A DNA stretch of 57,827 bases from Oopsacas minuta (GCA_024704765.1 JAKMXF010000010.1:1-57827); one strand, 5' to 3'. Shown: positions 41,455 to 52,861, numbered from the stretch's first letter. The notes: a model not told the origin generated them from the letters alone. Numbers and translations: made by a program.

Positions 41455-41905
41455 GTCTATATTATTAAATCTCAATTGTTGTTTGTTTGTTCGTCCGTTG
41501 TCAAGGAAAGGATTTACGGTATGCAATTTTGAAATTATCGCATAACTATTTTTACCGTGTTTATCAAGGAAGTAAATAGAATTCAATAAATCTTCACTAA
41601 ATATATCGAACATGCTGAATCCGATTTTCACACTTTTGGAATAATCATATTTAAATTTATTGTTGTTTTTATGAATAAACAGGAAACAAAATTAGCAAAA
41701 ATTTACCTAGATACCTGCTCTCAACGGCTACAAAGGGAGTTGATATTACTAAATAAGTCAATAATATATACGTATATTTGTGAATAATATTGTTCTAAAT
41801 ACATATATCTATATTATAATACTCAAAGTGGCCATCAATTTGGTGGAGAATAATGGATACCTCGAGACGCAATGGGACGAGCCAAAGGCTCGGAGGTATG
41901 TATAT
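41455..41905 (+). repeat. Dispersed repeat family A copy
   Basis: It starts TTATTAAATCTCAATTGTTG and contains GTCCGTTGTCAAGGAAAGGA and CTGCTCTCAACGGCTACAAA. The terminal hairpin GACGAGCCAAAGGCTCG is present, but a 19-bp stretch between two GCGACGAG-like direct repeats has been lost. Confidence 0.75.
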
Positions 41906-42007
41906 TTGTTATGGGTGATATGAGAAATTGTGGTACAATCATACTTTCAACGACTATACAGGGGTAATCGAGTATGCTGAGTCTGAATATGGTATTGTAA
42001 CAACATC

Positions 42008-42330
42008 AATATTATTAACTCTCAATTGTTATTTGTATATTTGTCCGTTGATATGTAAATATATTGTTGTTTTATGAATATACAGGAAATAATTAGCAAT
42101 ATCTCAAAATTTACGCTGACACTTGCTCTCAACTGCTACAAAGGGGGTTTGTCTTACAAAGTATTTCAATAATATATGTGCCATATATGTATATTTGTGA
42201 ATTACATCGTATTAAATATATCTATATTGTAATACTCAAAGGAGCCATCAATTTGGAGAATAATGGATACCTCGAGGCGCAATGCGGCGAGTTCATCGCG
42301 AAGCGACGAGCCAAAAGCTCGTATACAATT
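42008..42330 (+). repeat. Dispersed repeat family A, short copy
   Basis: It starts TATTAACTCTCAATTGTTAT and ends with the full terminal block GCAATGCGGCGAGTTCATCG...CGACGAGCCAAAAGCTCGTA. The copy is in tandem with the preceding one, about 100 bp apart. Confidence 0.75.
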
Positions 42331-42850
42331 ATATATTTAGTGATGTTGTAGTACTCATGCTCGGGAAGTGTATTTATGAGTGTTCACACCTTTAGAGGCT
42401 AATACATAAATTTGGCATATGTACTCGTAGTGACCTCGAGAAATGCAGCTTACATTAGAAACTTCTAATGTGTATATTTTCACACCTTTCGGAAACTTAT
42501 ATTTTAGCCCAATGAGATTGTGGGGGTTTGCAATTAGGTATATAAATACAAAATCGGTTCTGGTGATGTGTATGTTATTGTATTAGCACTGTAATGTATT
42601 TGAATTTATTGTGGAGTGTAATTCTATAGGTTAATAAAATCATACTAGTGTAAATATACTACTTAGCATATGATTAATCATATTTTCACACCTCTTTATC
42701 AATATTTCGAAATTATCCTTGATATTAGATTTAGGGGTAAACTGTGGCGTAGAATTCGATTCCAGCACTCTCAACTGTATAAAATGATTATTTACACGTA
42801 ATATGATATTTCTTTCTAAAAATTGATATTTAGTAGAATAATAGGGGCGG
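42330..42850. other. AT-rich spacer
   Basis: No exon or repeat end recognised. Two TATTTTCACACCTTT-type strings (42475 and 42685) recur near 5815 and 51507, possibly part of an unrecognised dispersed repeat. Confidence 0.3.
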
Positions 42851-42859
42851 ATGCATTAG

Positions 42860-43265
42860 TCCAAATATTTGGTGATGCTTGCGTTAGTCCAAATCCCAAA
42901 ATCGGCAATATTACAAATTGTTGGTGAATGAATGCATGTATTCACGGGGAATTTCGCCGCGAGGCAATATAGTCATTTACTTTTGTTGTTTTGAATACTC
43001 CAAATACGCTCAGAAACTCACAGCCTGCTCCAGATCCAACTCGAATCCAATCAAACACCACGCCAGTTATCCAAATAGTCTACTGAAATGCTTATCTTCT
43101 CAGCTCAAGCCAATCTAGCTAGATAATCGATGAAAATTGCCAATTCTAGCACCTTCAAACGTGAGTTCTAAATACTCTCAGCAACTCACAGCCTGCTCCA
43201 GATCCAACTCACGCAAACATCACCCAAAGATTGTACTAATGCCGATTTTGATATTTGGACTAACG
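42860..43265. repeat. Foldback element with internal duplication
   Basis: CTTGCGTTAGTCCAAATC and AAAATCGGCA near 42880-42907 pair with TGCCGATTTT and GATATTTGGACTAACG near 43230-43267. Inside, a block CTCACAGCCTGCTCCAGATC plus CAACTC occurs twice (about 43017 and 43185). No coding frame. It is flanked on the right by a small minus-strand frame of no clear merit. Confidence 0.6.
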
Positions 43266-43650
43266 ACGCGACCCCGAATAATAGAGTGATAATAATCTAC
43301 TGAAATTATTTGGTAAAATTTTATTGGCAAAGAGGGTGAATTGATGCTTTGATATTTAGGTCTTAATAAATTTGTTAATCTTTCAAATATTGTCATTTGA
43401 CTACTTAAACATCGGTAGATTCTCCGCTGAGTCCAAATATCAAGAATTTCGATTTGTATAAAATAGGTATTGTATGATTTCAAATTGTATCACAGAAGGA
43501 CACATTAAAATGACAGCCACCGTCAGATGTCATATTAGTTATGGTCTTACATCTAAAAATCCTTAGATAACACCATCCATCTAGTTGTATGGCAAGTTAC
43601 ATGCATTCATGAAATATGGTACAATTCGATAATCGTTTACAAAATATCGC

Positions 43651-44715
43651 CTATATTGTTGGATGAGTAAATATATTAATTGAATTTCCCCAATTATCGC
43701 TAATTATAATATTATTATACAAATCAAAACACAGAAAAATCAATCCTTCTCCATTTTCTAAATTTATGAAACTTTTCAACAAATCACCTGATTTAGAGAA
43801 TATGTGTATATTATTCATCTCATTATTGTCTGCTGCAAATATTATATTATTATTTATTTTGACGTCACGCGGGTGTCTGAGTTTGTCTTTTCCCATTCCT
43901 CTAATATATTTTAAATCAGAGCTGAATACTGCAATTCTATTATTATAAGAATCTGCAACTAACACTTTTCCATTTGTATCAGTTGTTAGACCAACAGGGA
44001 CATTTACACCTTCCTTAACACTCTTAATTAATTTGTAATTTGTTTTAGAGAATTTAAATATAGTACGAAATATCCAATCACTTATAAACACCCATTCGTT
44101 ATGTAATGCTATACCGTATGGAGGATATAGCTGCCCCTTACCAAATTCATGAATGAACTTACCCTCTGTAGAGAAGATCTGTATACTATCATTGTTTTGA
44201 TATGCAGTATAGATCTTATCTCCATCCAGAGCTAGTCCATGAGGGAAATACATTTCTCCTTTCTTATTGCCATAACTCCCAATACTTCTGATGGGCTCTG
44301 TCTTGTTTCTGTAGGGTACAGCTATAACCTGAATAGACCCCAACTTCTCCAGCTGTTTTAGGAGAGAGTCTAGACCCTCAGTATTGAGGGAAGGGGTTGG
44401 GATAGGTGTTTCATTTTCACATTTCTGTATTTCAGCTCTTGTTTGCCTCATCTGTTCTTCTTGAAACTTTACTACTTCGTTCTGCTGAATGCTAGTTTCC
44501 ATTAATTGTTGGATTATCTTCTCCAAGTCTGCTACTTGTTTCTTTCTTGTATTCTCCTTTCTTAGATAGTCCTGCTTGATATCGAACAGCTGGACAAGCA
44601 GCTGATTTCTCCTCTCTGTTGCAATCCTAATTATCTTATCGAACGTGGAATGGATGAGTTGTTCCGCTAGTTCGAAATGGTTGGTAGGAATTTCATCTGG
44701 GTATTTGGTGGCCAT
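43651..44715 (-). CDS. NHL-repeat protein with coiled coil (TRIM-NHL-like without RING/B-box)
   Basis: TRIM-NHL proteins use a beta-propeller to bind RNA or proteins. This single-exon frame of 354 codons starts at ATG 44715 (MATKYPDEIPTNHFELAEQL). Residues 20-110 are coiled coil (RKKQVADLEKIIQQLMETSI). From about residue 140 come NHL blades: FPHGLALDGDKIYTAYQNND, LYPPYGIALHNEWVFISDW, VPVGLTTDTNGKVLVADSYN, LRHPRDVKINNNIIFAADN and IFLCFDLYNNIIISDNWGNS. It ends INIFTHPTI, where the sister copy continues about 40 more residues of a last blade, so the final blade is truncated. RING and B-box are absent. The 300 bp upstream are also shared with the sister, so the promoter was duplicated too. Confidence 0.75.
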   Translation of the reverse strand: MATKYPDEIPTNHFELAEQLIHSTFDKIIRIATERRNQLLVQLFDIKQDYLRKENTRKKQVADLEKIIQQLMETSIQQNEVVKFQEEQMRQTRAEIQKCENETPIPTPSLNTEGLDSLLKQLEKLGSIQVIAVPYRNKTEPIRSIGSYGNKKGEMYFPHGLALDGDKIYTAYQNNDSIQIFSTEGKFIHEFGKGQLYPPYGIALHNEWVFISDWIFRTIFKFSKTNYKLIKSVKEGVNVPVGLTTDTNGKVLVADSYNNRIAVFSSDLKYIRGMGKDKLRHPRDVKINNNIIFAADNNEMNNIHIFSKSGDLLKSFINLENGEGLIFLCFDLYNNIIISDNWGNSINIFTHPTI

Positions 44716-45362
44716 TTGTTTGTTATTCTGTTTATGATTAGTCTCATCTACAGACTGTATTTATACAAATTGCACGTGAATAGAAGTTACAACTAATCCA
44801 ATTCCTTGAACTCTACCACGAGACTATTGTCTCACAGAATTACGGATGTGTTAGGGTTAGGTCAGATAGCTTTCAATGTGTATATTAGTTCCAGTTATAA
44901 CTACCCACATTCCTTGTATAGAATTAGTTGCTATGCTATATCAGCTATCAGTTTCAATTTGTTATTCTAATCATTTCTTGTATTTTCCTCCTTCAAATTT
45001 TGTCGGGAAAAATATGACAATATAGAGTTTCTTATATCATCGGTCAATAAGCCTTCTGAAGCTAATCTCAAATAACATTTCACTTTCGCCACTCTTATAT
45101 TCATCAGAAACTTGTTTCAGTTCCGCATTTAATACACCTGAACATGCATTTTGTCTGGCGGTTCTTTATCATTATCTCATCATTTTGTGAATTGGAAAAT
45201 TGGTTCATTGATTTCATTCACAGAAATATTATAACTGCTAAACTCAAGTTTTGCTATGAGAATTAGTTTTGAGTATGAATAATACTTCCATTGTATTCTA
45301 ACCAGTTTATACAACTTGTAGTTGAAATACATTGAGTAAATGGTGAAATATTGACAATAATG
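44716..45362. other. Upstream region of the NHL gene
   Basis: 44716-45020 is the reverse complement of about 48110-48481 (landmarks AGTCTCATCTACAGACTGTATTTATAC and TTTCTTGTATTTTCCTCC split over both). It therefore includes the duplicated promoter and 5' leader. The rest is AT-rich without recognised content. Confidence 0.6.
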
Positions 45363-45532
45363 CAGGGCCGTATCCATGAAAATTCAAGTGGTCAGGTTGG
45401 ATACAGCACAAACAAGACAAAGTAGTCAGGTTAACTTGTATAACTGGACTAGTTGGTGACATATTGGAAAATAAGCCAGCAAAATCGGTCAGGTTGAAAC
45501 CTAACCAACCGGACCAATGGCTACAGCCCTGC
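45363..45532. mobile_element. hAT-like MITE
   Basis: Left end CAGGGCCGTATCCATG, right end (reverse strand) CAGGGCTGTAGCCATTGG. Inside are repeated GGTCAGGTTG/ACCTAACC motifs. A related half-element is at about 45838-45872 (CCTAACCAACCTGACCAACG + GCTACGGCCCTG). The 8-bp flanks do not match clearly. Confidence 0.6.
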
Positions 45533-46257
45533 AGTATAGTATATATTATATAAGTGTGACTATAGCCAGTGTTATAATTTTAAGGCGATGATATTATTAA
45601 ATATTGGTCCAGTGTGGGTTAAAGGTATACCCAGAACGTCAGAATGATCTATATCGATCTCAGATAGTAGTTACGTGTTGAGATCAGGTCAATAGTAGGT
45701 CGGAATATAATCATACTCATGTTGTAAAGAAATACAAGAAAAAGCTTGTTAACTAAGAACTTACAACATTACTATGCTCGGGTCTATGTAAACTGATTAA
45801 ATACCGTTAATTAACAATTCGATGAATCCCGAAAATAACCTAACCAACCTGACCAACGGCTACGGCCCTGTAATGACAATATTAGGGCGCTAGCCAAACC
45901 CGGAGTGAGACATATGTGTACAGCTTAGTGCACACTTTTCTGCGACATCTGTATACAAATTTCTGTATACTGTTTAGACATTCAGATCCGTCTATATCTG
46001 TTATACATTTACAAGTATTTTAGGATATCAAATTTTGTTTGAGATAACGAATTTTCAATTAACGGGCATTCGGGATAGCGGGTGTCTGCTTAAAAGTGTG
46101 AAAATTTGAATAAGAGTATATATTTATATTTTTGTGGACTACAGAAGATATTATCACATATAACGTGTTATAATATGATTATATAATTATAGGAGCAGAG
46201 CATTCTACACCTACACACATCTAGCTTAAATACTATCTCTTAAGATTGTAAATACAG

Positions 46258-47650
46258 GAATAATCTCCCAGGGAAAGATATTAAAGCTCACCGATATTGA
46301 ACACTGTCTCACGGATTGTTTAGGCGCCAGATTAGCATATACAGTGAACTCTATCTATTGGGTAAGTGCTTGGTAGTCGGTCTCATTAATTAGAGCATAT
46401 CAATAAATTTCTCAAGGTATATGTATTGGGGGGAAAATACTCACTATGTGATTGTATGTTCGGCAAAAATTAATAATCACAATTACATATTACATTATTC
46501 ATGGTTTAGGCCAAGGATGTTCAAACGGTAGCCCGAGAGATCTTTGCCTATGACCTTCGTAACATTTGCTTGTATTTTGGGATTGTTCTGTCCTCCAAGA
46601 AACCGTATATTAATTTGTGAAGAAATACTAAGCTTTTAACCTTATTTCTACAGTATTGTCATAACTCTTCTATTCTAGTAAATATAATGTGAGTATAACA
46701 GTTATCTTCAGTATATCAGTAATTACTAAGGATGTATGATGTATTAGGATAAGTAAATTAACATAAAGTCATACACGAACACGGTACTGTTATGAGCTAA
46801 TTAGTTTTTGTCTGATTTGTTTGTATTTCTATTTACTATTTCTTCAGTATTGCTTTAGCATTATTCTATAGTCTTGTAGCCGTTTAGAGCAAGCCTATTC
46901 ATAAAACCAACAATATATTTACATATCAACAGACAAACAGCGATATTGCTGATCTTACAATATAATTCAATAACATATATGCCATATACGTATATTTGTG
47001 AATTACATTATTCTAAATATATTTATATTATAATACTCAATGAGACCGTCAATTTGGAGAATAATGGATATACCTCGAGGGGCAATGGGCCGGGTTCATC
47101 GCGAAGCTACGCGTCAAAGGCTCGTGTATTGTATATTCTATAGAATAGCATTATGGTTATATTATACATAGATTAATATATAATTATAATATACCCATAA
47201 CATTATACACAGAATCAGATATAAGTAGTAGATTAGTTATTTCGTATTTGCTTTACAAACTTTTACTACAAATCTTCATAAAAAACTTACAGGTAAGTTG
47301 GCTTCTATGCCTTGGTGTCTACCCAGCACCTTATTATACAGAAATGAGATTAATTATTGCTTGTTTTCTTTATAAGATATAATTCCTACAAGAAGTGTGT
47401 TTGGATTTACCATAACCATCTTATTGTCATCGTTCTATAACACGCCTTTTTGAATGGCTACCGCTTCCCCATTATGTTTACATAACACCATTCCCTTAGT
47501 AGCATCGTAATTATCACATTTCTACAGGCCTACGAAGACAAATGTTCTGAATTAGCTAGCTATGTACTGGAAATTTCTGAATCTAGAGAGGCTCATTCAA
47601 AGAAATACGGTGTAATTATAGCAGTTGATGGTTACGTCACTTACATCTGA
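46258..47650 (+). CDS. Unknown gene, two terminal exons (possible phosphofructokinase-like end)
   Basis: Exon 46258-46361 follows acceptor TGTAAATACAG and reads ISQGKILKLTDIEHCLTDCL, then GARLAYTVNSIYW, to donor GTAAGT in phase 0. Exon 47528-47650 follows acceptor TTTCTACAG and reads AYEDKCSELASYVLEISESR, then EAHSKKYGVIIAVDGYVTYI, stop. The last segment (R...KKYGVIIAVDGYVTYI) resembles the K-GV-LIPEGLIEFI motif of PPi-dependent phosphofructokinases, but the key EG is DG here and the match is short. Upstream exons are not found. The gene lies between the two inverted NHL copies; its intron carries the family A fragment at 46930-47135. Confidence 0.4.
46930..47135 (+). repeat. Dispersed repeat family A, 3' half
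   Basis: It carries GCCATATACGTATATTTGTG, ATTACATTATTCTAAATA, GAGACCGTCAATTTGGAGAA and the terminal CAATGGGCCGGGTTCATCGC...GTCAAAGGCTCGTG, with the hairpin partly decayed. Confidence 0.75.
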
Positions 47651-47838
47651 ATAAAATGGGCTGAAGTTATGTTTATTCTTTAGATCACATGTGGGTAAAG
47701 TGCGGACCGCATGAGGCCCAAATAAATTTTCTGACACTCTTAACCATCATTGACTTGAGATGAGTATTGCATAGAACAATTCGTTAATGATTATTGTATT
47801 AATTATGATTAATCATATTTTGATAATGTAAATATTGC

Positions 47839-48108
47839 AGGGCTGTAGGAAGCAAAGAACATTAGTTTGGTGAAAAGTAAACGGAGCGAGCAAACAAAAG
47901 TGAGGTTCTGTGTGGTCTTTCCCTCTAGGGATTTTGACCCTTTCACACACTTAGTCGGAGGTTTAGATGCTGTTTTATGTATTGTAAACACATTCTATTA
48001 GAACATTTGTGTTATGAAATTAGTGAATATACATATATTTTGGAGGTTTACTATTCTACATCTTATCTCCAATGTCACACCTTAGAGCACCTGCTCCTAC
48101 GGCCCTGT
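47839..48108. mobile_element. hAT-like MITE, approximately 270 bp
   Basis: Left end CAGGGCTGTAGGAAGC, right end (reverse strand) CAGGGCCGTAGGAGC. The interior is AT-rich with no transposase. An 8-bp duplication is not clear. Confidence 0.55.
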
Positions 48109-48481
48109 ATTGTATAACGAATGAAAATATATAAAATCTCGAATTTGTCTCAGTAAATTTCCATAATTTTGACAACAAAATTTCAAGGAAGAAAATACAA
48201 GAAATGATTAGAATAACAAATAGACACTGATAGCTAATATAGCATAGCAACTAACTCTATACAAGGAATGTGAGTAGTTATAACTGGAGCTAATTTACAT
48301 ATTGTAAGCTATCTGACTTAACACATCCATAATTCTGAGACAATAGTCTCGTGGTAAAGTTCAAGGAAATGGGATTTGTTGCAACTTTCTATTTCACCAC
48401 TTGACACCTGAATAATTAACCTACAAACTTGTATAAATACAGTCTGTAAATGAGACAAATCATAAACAGAACAACAAACAA

Positions 48482-49630
48482 ATGGCAACTAAATACCCAG
48501 ATGAAATTCCTACCAATCATTTCGAACTAGCGGAGCAGCTGAACTATTCCACGTTAGAGAACATAATTCGATTGCGACAGAGAGGAGAGATCAGCTGTTC
48601 GATATCAAACATTCCTATCTGAACAAGGAGATGACAAGAAAGAAACAAGTATCAGACCTGGAGAAGCTAATCCAACAATTAATAGAAACTAGCATTCAGC
48701 AGAACCGAGTAGTAAAGTTTCAAGAAAACAGATGAGGCAAACAAGAGCTGAAATACAGAAACACGAAAATGAACCACCTATCCCAATCCCTTGCCTCAAT
48801 ACTGAGGGTCTAGACTCTCTACTAGAACAGCTGGAGAAGTTGGGGTCTATTCAGGATATAGCTGTACCATACAGAAACAAGACAAAGCCCATTAGAAAGA
48901 TTGGGGGTAAGGGCAGTAAGAAAGGGGAGCTGGATATTCCTCGTGGACTAGCTCTAGATGGAGATAAGATCTATATAGCAGATGCAAAGAATAATAGAAT
49001 ACAGATCTTCTCTACAGAGGGTAAGTTCATTCATGAATTTGGTCAGAGGAAACTAGTTTATCCATATGGTATAGCATTACATAACGAATGGGTGTTTATA
49101 AGTAATTTGGGACTTCAAGCTGTATTTAAATTCTCTAAAACAAATTACAAATTAATTAAGAGTGTTAAGGAAGGTGTTAGTGTCTCTCTTGGTCTAACAA
49201 CTGACACAAATGGAGAAGTGTTAGTTGCAGATTCTGGTAATATAATTGCAGTATTCAGCTCTGATTTAGAATATATTAGAGAAATAGGAATGGCAAACTC
49301 ATAAACACGAGTGACGTCAAAATAAATAATAATAAGATATTTGTTGCAGACAATAATGAGATAAATAATATTTACGTATTCTCTAAATCAGGTGATTTAT
49401 TGAAAAGTTTCATAAAATTCGAAAATGGAGGAAGAGAAATTTTTCTGTGTTTTGATTTGTATAATAATATTATAATTAGCTATAATTGGGGAAATTCAAT
49501 TAATATATTTACTAAAGATGGACAGCTGATACACAAAATTAAATGTAATAATCCTACAGGAATAGTTGTTAATAATAACTTTGATATTATTTGTGCTAGT
49601 CATGATGATAATGTAATAAATATATATTAA
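48482..49630 (+). pseudogene. NHL-repeat gene copy 2, frameshifted
   Basis: It aligns throughout with the minus-strand gene at 43651-44715, starting MATKYPDEIPTNHFELAEQL at 48482. Lesions: a one-base shift near 48575 leading to a TGA, a lost base near 48728 giving TGA, and a small deletion near 49288 giving TAA. Between them the NHL blades are readable (IPRGLALDGDKIYIADAKNN, LVYPYGIALHNEWVFISNLG). Unlike copy 1 the C-terminus is complete (INIFTKDGQLIHKIKCNNPT ... DDNVINIY). So one copy has an intact frame but a clipped end, and the other a full end but broken frame. Confidence 0.85.
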
Positions 49631-49639
49631 TTATATTGC

Positions 49640-51550
49640 TGTTTTAACATATTTGTTTGTAATTATAGTAAAGGCGATCTATGGTTTGAGGCCCGTGAGT
49701 GGAGTCAAATTTTTAATGTGGCCCGTAGGTTTAAAAGTTTTAGCACCCCTGCTATAGGCATTAATATTCATTTATTTCTGTTTTAGTTCAAAGCTCTATT
49801 ATTAACCCTGGAATTCCGGTTATATAATAATTGTATATCACCTTATTTTCTATATATCAATTACTTCAACACACTAACACTAACATTGATGGAATTTGGT
49901 CTACAAACTGATTAAAGGAATCAAACATACTTTGAAATGTTCCCACAAATGATAAGTTACATTTTTAATATTAACTTAGTGAATTCATTTTGCTATTTAA
50001 AATATATTATTTTCTAATAGAATAATAAGGAAATCTAATTAAAATCCACTCAACAGACTTTCAATAGAATCCAGATTGATAAACAGAATACATCTATCAG
50101 TTATCAAATGTTAATTGAAATTATGGAATATTTCGAAAATTTTTTGGAACTCAAATATAATAGAAGAAATACACTAAATAAGTGCTGTGTGTATGGAATG
50201 TAATATAACTATAACAAACTAGATTAAAGCATATACCAAATAAGGAAATAATGTATTATTAGATTTTAGGCGCTAACAAAGGTTAATTAGATTACAAAGA
50301 TTAACTAATTGGTTCCTATTTTGAAAATTATTCAAATTCCAATCTATTAAACCTGTAACTAAGTTAGTGAATATAATTACTGTAATTAGAAATTATATTA
50401 CCGCTTATAGTGAGTAGTTCAAATGTTAAGAAATACATGGAAATACATTATTGAGTAATTACATTAACGTTTCCCTAATTAGATTATGTGTAATTAATGA
50501 ATAATTTGTGATTAGTGTAATGCTATTATTAGAAATGTAAATGGTTGATAAGTTTATGTTCAATAGTAAATAAAAGAGAATTCAGTGGACACCCGAAGGA
50601 TGCCAACCCCGAACATAAAGTGTTCGCTTGCCGCGAAACGCAAGTAAGCATAGCTTGCTTGTATTTAATAGAATGTATTAACCAATAGAATTACAGTCTC
50701 CATCAATACAATACATTACAGTACTAATTAAATTACAAACACTTCATCAGAACTAATTTTATGCATTTATGCCTAATCAAAAACTCTACAATCTGATTGG
50801 CTAAAATATTCCTACAATCTGATTAGACGCGGGCGTTCAATGAATAACGCAATTTGGAGAATTTCCCGTTGATTTCCTATAATGTGGTTATCGTGTTTGG
50901 TGAATCTTGTTTAAATCAAGCAAAGTCTCAAAGTTATTGCGTGAATGTACATACTCGGGATTTATGAGTCTATTCCTTTTGTGTATAGAATGCACTATTA
51001 GTTAGTTGAGTTACCATAAACTACAGCAAATGACGCCTATAACTATTATTCGGTGAACTTTTTCCTTTTCTGTATAATGTTTTCCCAAAAATATCGATTT
51101 GACTCTTAGAATCGCCGGGTTTCCCCCTTAATTATTGGATATATCTGTAACTATTAACTTTTTCAAATGAATTCTCTGATATATTAATTTTCGTGAGGTA
51201 TGATGAATTTCCTCAAGTTTGACGGGTCACAAGGGTATATTTGCGAAAAATCATTTCTTGACAACGGCGGTGTGTGGTAACATTCCATGATGCTCAGTAC
51301 ATTCAAATCTCAATATTCCACAAGCTAAGAATACAAATAAATACGACTATATTATGATAAAAGTCTTTCCCCTGGGCTAGCATGATTCCAACCCTGCACA
51401 AGCTCTTGGCCCATCCGAGGAGTTAATACGTGAGTACAGAACTGGACAGTGGGCTTGATTGATCACTTGATAATCTCCATGCTGTACCCCAGTCTTGAGT
51501 TGAAATTATCACACCTTTTGAATTATTTATTATTGTTTGTTAACAGTTAA
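49640..51550. other. Gene-poor AT-rich stretch
   Basis: 49685-49758 (TGAGGCCCGTGAGTGGAGTC ... AGCACCCCTGCTATAGG) resembles a hAT terminus of the Charlie type. 50588-50670 is GC-richer with CGCAAG/GCTTGC inverted bits. No exon, RNA gene or complete element was recognised in the remaining 1.8 kb. Confidence 0.45.
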
Positions 51551-51555
51551 AAGAA

Positions 51556-51616
51556 GGTGTTGTCTTAAGACAAGGCATAGCTTAACTGATGAGTCCTAGC
51601 GGGACGAAACACCACT
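51556..51616 (+). ncRNA. Hammerhead ribozyme motif, type III
   Basis: All conserved core elements occur in order. Stem III 5' strand 51556-51563; cleavage triplet GUC at 51562-51564; stem I UUAAG (51565-51569) with an 11-nt loop and CUUAA (51581-51585). Then CUGAUGA (51586-51592), stem II GUCC-UAGCG-GGAC (51593-51605), GAAA (51606-51609) and stem III 3' strand CACCACU. Stem III pairs A-U, C-G, A-U, then one C/U mismatch, then C-G, A-U, C-G and a G-U. Self-cleavage would follow C51564. Hammerheads are known in many animal genomes, usually inside repeats. No repeat partner of this motif is in the window. Its position is about 340 bp upstream of a GIMAP-like tail exon. Confidence 0.85.
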
Positions 51617-51619
51617 ATA

Positions 51620-51955
51620 ATATGTATATAATCAAAAAATATATTTTATGAATCTTTAATAGCATTTCCTCCAGCATACATTGTAGTGTTGTCACAAATT
51701 ATGTCATATTATTTTATATTAATTATTGATATTCCCTTTCATTTCTAGGTGCTAGCAACTCAAATACTTTTCCAAAGGATGATGAAAAATTACAATGTTG
51801 ATAACAATAATAATATAATAATAATAATGAATGCACTGCAACATATTTATTATGTTTAATTTCGTATTTAGTAAAGAACCAGAAGAGAACTTTTTATTAT
51901 GGCACGGCCATACACCAGTGTGCACACGTGCACACCAAGCACGTCCATACTGCAA
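51620..51955. other. Spacer between hammerhead motif and GIMAP-like exon
   Basis: AT-rich, with a TAATAATAATA run at 51808-51830. At 51900-51950 the plus frame encodes a short segment (ARPYTSVHTCTPSTSILQ) that joins the GIMAP tail in frame but has no counterpart in the other GIMAP copies. It is probably not ancestral. Confidence 0.35.
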
Positions 51956-51956
51956 C

Positions 51957-52282
51957 ATATACACAAGATTCTAGAAATATCACAAATTATCAAGCAGAAT
52001 AATGAAGGGAGAGAATACATAGATGTAGAGATAGTTAAGAAAATGGAAGATAAGATAAGTAAGTTAAAAGCCAAGCCTCTTCCAACGGGTGCTGATGCTC
52101 CAGGCATGTCCTATACAGAAATATTGGGAAATATTGTATTAGGTGTATTCATTTTCGGGGTATCAGTATCTAGGGGAAATTCAAAATTATTGACGGATTA
52201 TTTACATCCAGTTCCTCAACCTCCGAGGAAAATTGATGATGAAGAGTTCCAAGTATTTACCGAACACTTCAAAAATGATTAA
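51957..52282 (+). CDS. GIMAP-like protein, C-terminal exon with membrane segment
   Basis: It reads KILEISQIIKQNNEGREYID, then VEIVKKMEDKISKLKAKPLP, then GADAPGMSYTE, a hydrophobic stretch ILGNIVLGVFIFGVSV, and a short Pro-rich tail ending VFTEHFKND before TAA at 52280-52282. The first 20 residues match the end of the AIG1-like region at 55930-56000 almost exactly. AIG1/GIMAP GTPases often carry a C-terminal membrane anchor, and the hydrophobic stretch here fits that role. No GTPase domain is attached upstream, so this is a tail fragment or an exon separated from its gene by rearrangement. Decayed relatives are at 28799-29089 and 57291-57389. Confidence 0.6.
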
Positions 52283-52737
52283 TTATTTTACATATTTTTC
52301 CTAACTGTACATTCATGATGTATCATGAATTTTATTTTATATTATTTATCATAACAGGTACATTACTATTGACTAATAATTATTCCTTACTTGTCGTACT
52401 TGTGTATAATCTGTCACTACACGGAAATGGGTATTATTACTTTTATATTGAACATTTCTCTTAACGTAATTGTATTGAATATTATTCTCTATTAAGTTTT
52501 TAGGAAACATTTCAAATTTGCTATGCTATCTAGTATTTTGTGTAAGTCTGAACTTAGTACATTTGGTGCGTACATTCCATCGGTCGTTTGTTTATGACTT
52601 TATATTGTATAATACTCACCAAACTATTTGTATATTTTTTCATATGAAGACATTTCTTGCCTTTTGAGGTTTAAAATACTTAGATAGTGCTACACATTGA
52701 TTTCATAGTTTCTTTAGTTGGTAATTGCTTCGTTGAG

Positions 52738-52853
52738 CAGGGCTGTATCAACTGATTGTTTTCTACCAACTCATTCATTTTTATTGCACCAACTCATTCA
52801 ACTCATTTCAACTCATTTCAACTCATTCAATAAAATGAGTTGATACAGGCCTG
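52738..52853. mobile_element. 116-bp hAT MITE with near-perfect 8-bp duplication
   Basis: Ends CAGGGCTGTATCAACT and, reverse strand, CAGGCCTGTATCAACT. Flanks TCGTTGAG (52730-52737) and TCATTGAG (52854-52861) differ by one base. The interior has five copies of CAACTCATT(C/T). Confidence 0.8.
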
Positions 52854-52861
52854 TCATTGAG

